DNA of 6,543 nucleotides, taken from contig JACQDG010000069.1 of the NCBI GenBank assembly GCA_016201185.1, forward strand, positions 1 to 6,543. Direction: 5' to 3'. Below, piece by piece: positions 5,698-6,543 of this stretch. Both the position numbers and the translations under genes were made by a program. This stretch comes from Acidobacteriota bacterium. GTDB lineage: Bacteria; Acidobacteriota; Terriglobia; Bryobacterales; JACQDG01. Each line of letters starts with the position of its first letter. The stretch's first letter is position 1. The notes under the pieces are model-generated. The model saw only the letters and a list, made by a program, of their open reading frames with translations, was not told where the DNA came from and searched no databases.

Positions 5698-6291
5698 ATG
5701 GAAGAGCTTCTGAAGACCATTTCCGGCCGGTTTGGGACCATCCTGATCGACCCCCCGTGGCGATTCATGAACCGAACCGGTAAGGTCGGACCGGAACACA
5801 AGCGCCTCCACCGGTACCGGACCATGACCTTTGAGGAGATCGCCGCGCTGCCGGTGGAAAGACTTGCCCTGCCCAAGAGCCACCTATACCTGTGGTGTCC
5901 CAACGCGCTGCTGCATGAAGCGCTCACGATCATAAAGGCCTGGGGCTTCACTTATAAGACGAATATTGTCTGGTACAAGGTGAGAAAAGACGGCGGGCCG
6001 GATGGAAGAGGCGTGGGCTTTTACTTTCGGAACGTAACGGAGCTGTTGCTCTTTGGCGTGAAGGGCAGTCTGCGTACACTCAGCCCGGGCCGGCGGCAAG
6101 TAAACATCATGATCAGCCGGAAACAGGAGCATTCGAGAAAGCCGGAGGAGGTCTATGGCCTCATCGAGCAGTGCAGCCCGGGACCGTACCTGGAGCTATT
6201 CGCGCGCCGCCGCGTGCCAGGCTGGGCGCAATGGGGCGACCAGGTGGACAGCTACTATCTTGAAAGGCGCAAGGTGGGCAGTACTTTTTAG
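5698..6291 (+). CDS. MT-A70-family adenine-N6 methyltransferase
   Basis: A 197-residue cytoplasmic protein. It carries the MT-A70 catalytic motif DPPW at 18-21 near the N-terminus (TILIDPPWRF), preceded by only a short segment, then YRTMTFEEIAALPV (40-53), SHLYLWCPNALLHEAL (61-75), the core strand GFTYKTNIVWYK (83-94), NVTELLLFGVKG (112-123) and the C-terminal LELFARRRVPGWAQWGDQV (165-183), which includes the SAM-binding F-A-R element. Bacterial members of this size are generally DNA adenine methyltransferases found as solitary enzymes or in phages and mobile DNA. The ATG at 5698 lies 21 nt after the sulfatase stop, with AGGG about 11 nt before it, so co-transcription with the sulfatase is likely although functions look unrelated. 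No cognate restriction endonuclease is adjacent. Target sequence is unknown. Confidence 0.9.
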   Translation: MEELLKTISGRFGTILIDPPWRFMNRTGKVGPEHKRLHRYRTMTFEEIAALPVERLALPKSHLYLWCPNALLHEALTIIKAWGFTYKTNIVWYKVRKDGGPDGRGVGFYFRNVTELLLFGVKGSLRTLSPGRRQVNIMISRKQEHSRKPEEVYGLIEQCSPGPYLELFARRRVPGWAQWGDQVDSYYLERRKVGSTF

Positions 6292-6406
6292 ACCCTCCGC
6301 CCGCCGGCTTCCCCTTCACAAATCTTTACGAACCATTTACACAGCCCCAGGAACGAAATCACACCACTCTGCACCTAATTAGTTGGAAGCAGCAGAGGAG
6401 GTTACC
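6292..6406 (+). other. Intergenic region upstream of the last gene
   Basis: This spacer is more AT-rich than its surroundings and probably holds the promoter of the gene at 6407. TTTACA at 6336-6341 is a possible -35, but no good -10 lies at standard distance. A palindrome CTAATTAG is at 6375-6382. No strong terminator hairpin was found after the methyltransferase stop. Confidence 0.3.
6396..6400 (+). promoter_or_regulatory. Shine-Dalgarno of the last gene
   Basis: GAGGAGG ending at 6400 lies 6 nt before the ATG at 6407, a near-ideal ribosome binding site that supports this start for the truncated gene. Confidence 0.75.
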
Positions 6407-6543
6407 ATGAGAGGCAAACTGAGCACATTGACGGTAGCAGTGCTTTGGAGTGTCCTGGGGATCGGGAGCGCGGCAGCCACGACGCGGCTGGCCAGCCCGG
6501 CTGTGGAGGTTCCTGCCCGCAGCGACGAGGCCATCGCCCGGGA
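6407..6543 (+). CDS. Secreted protein, 5' end only (possible BON-domain protein)
   Basis: An open frame from the ATG at 6407 to the right edge, giving 45 complete codons. The N-terminus MRGKLSTLTVAVLWSVLGIGSAAA is a clear Sec signal peptide: a basic start, a hydrophobic core, and probable cleavage near SAAA-TT. The remaining residues include SDEAIAR. Secreted proteins with BON domains in related bacteria often start their mature domain with a similar phrase, so a BON-domain envelope protein is a guess. Too little is present to assign function. Confidence 0.7.
   Translation, partial: MRGKLSTLTVAVLWSVLGIGSAAATTRLASPAVEVPARSDEAIAR

Noticed and set aside
5475..5951. Minus-strand open frame of 158 codons over the sulfatase/methyltransferase junction
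   Set aside because: It overlaps two well-supported plus-strand genes and shows no recognisable domain.

Overview
The window looks like a piece of a high-G+C soil-type bacterial chromosome. Twin-arginine-exported sulfatase and DegT-type enzymes, together with a short planctomycete/acidobacterial style of neutral ceramidase family protein, suggest Acidobacteriota (Bryobacterales/Solibacter-like) or a similar phylum. That placement is inferred from gene content only. No rRNA, tRNA, CRISPR array, recognisable transposase or integrase was seen.

Layout: two gene groups diverge from a roughly 60-bp intergenic region at 4522-4581. Leftward (minus strand), in transcription order, are: a secreted neutral/alkaline ceramidase-family protein (4521-3154); an unrecognised 308-residue zinc-ribbon protein (3035-2109); a DUF4160 protein (2058-1798); a DUF2442 protein (1788-1465); a stub of a second ceramidase gene end (1451-1327); and a DegT/DnrJ/EryC1/StrS-family PLP aminotransferase with a Tat signal (1305 to beyond the left edge). 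Rightward (plus strand) are a compact sulfatase-family protein with a Tat signal (4582-5676), an MT-A70-family adenine methyltransferase (5698-6291), and the start of a secreted protein that runs off the right edge (6407 onward).

The most informative structure is a 143-bp direct repeat (1309-1451 and 3136-3278; 7 mismatches, no gaps, offset 1827 bp). It consists of the last 40 codons of the ceramidase gene, its stop codon and the downstream Shine-Dalgarno sequence. In the left copy that Shine-Dalgarno still serves the DegT gene; in the right copy it has no start codon after it. The simplest reading is that ceramidase and DegT were once adjacent in one operon. A net 1827 bp carrying the 308-residue gene and the DUF4160-DUF2442 pair then came between them, and the ceramidase gene kept, or was given, an intact end. 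The cassette has visibly lower G+C than its neighbours and reads in the same direction as the host operon. It is the best candidate here for an undescribed small system: a zinc-ribbon, possibly nuclease-like protein linked to a DUF4160/DUF2442 pair.

The flanking genes are mostly exported enzymes (ceramidase-like hydrolase, sulfatase-like protein, Tat-exported aminotransferase). Two of them depart from family consensus at key catalytic positions, so their textbook activities should not be assumed.
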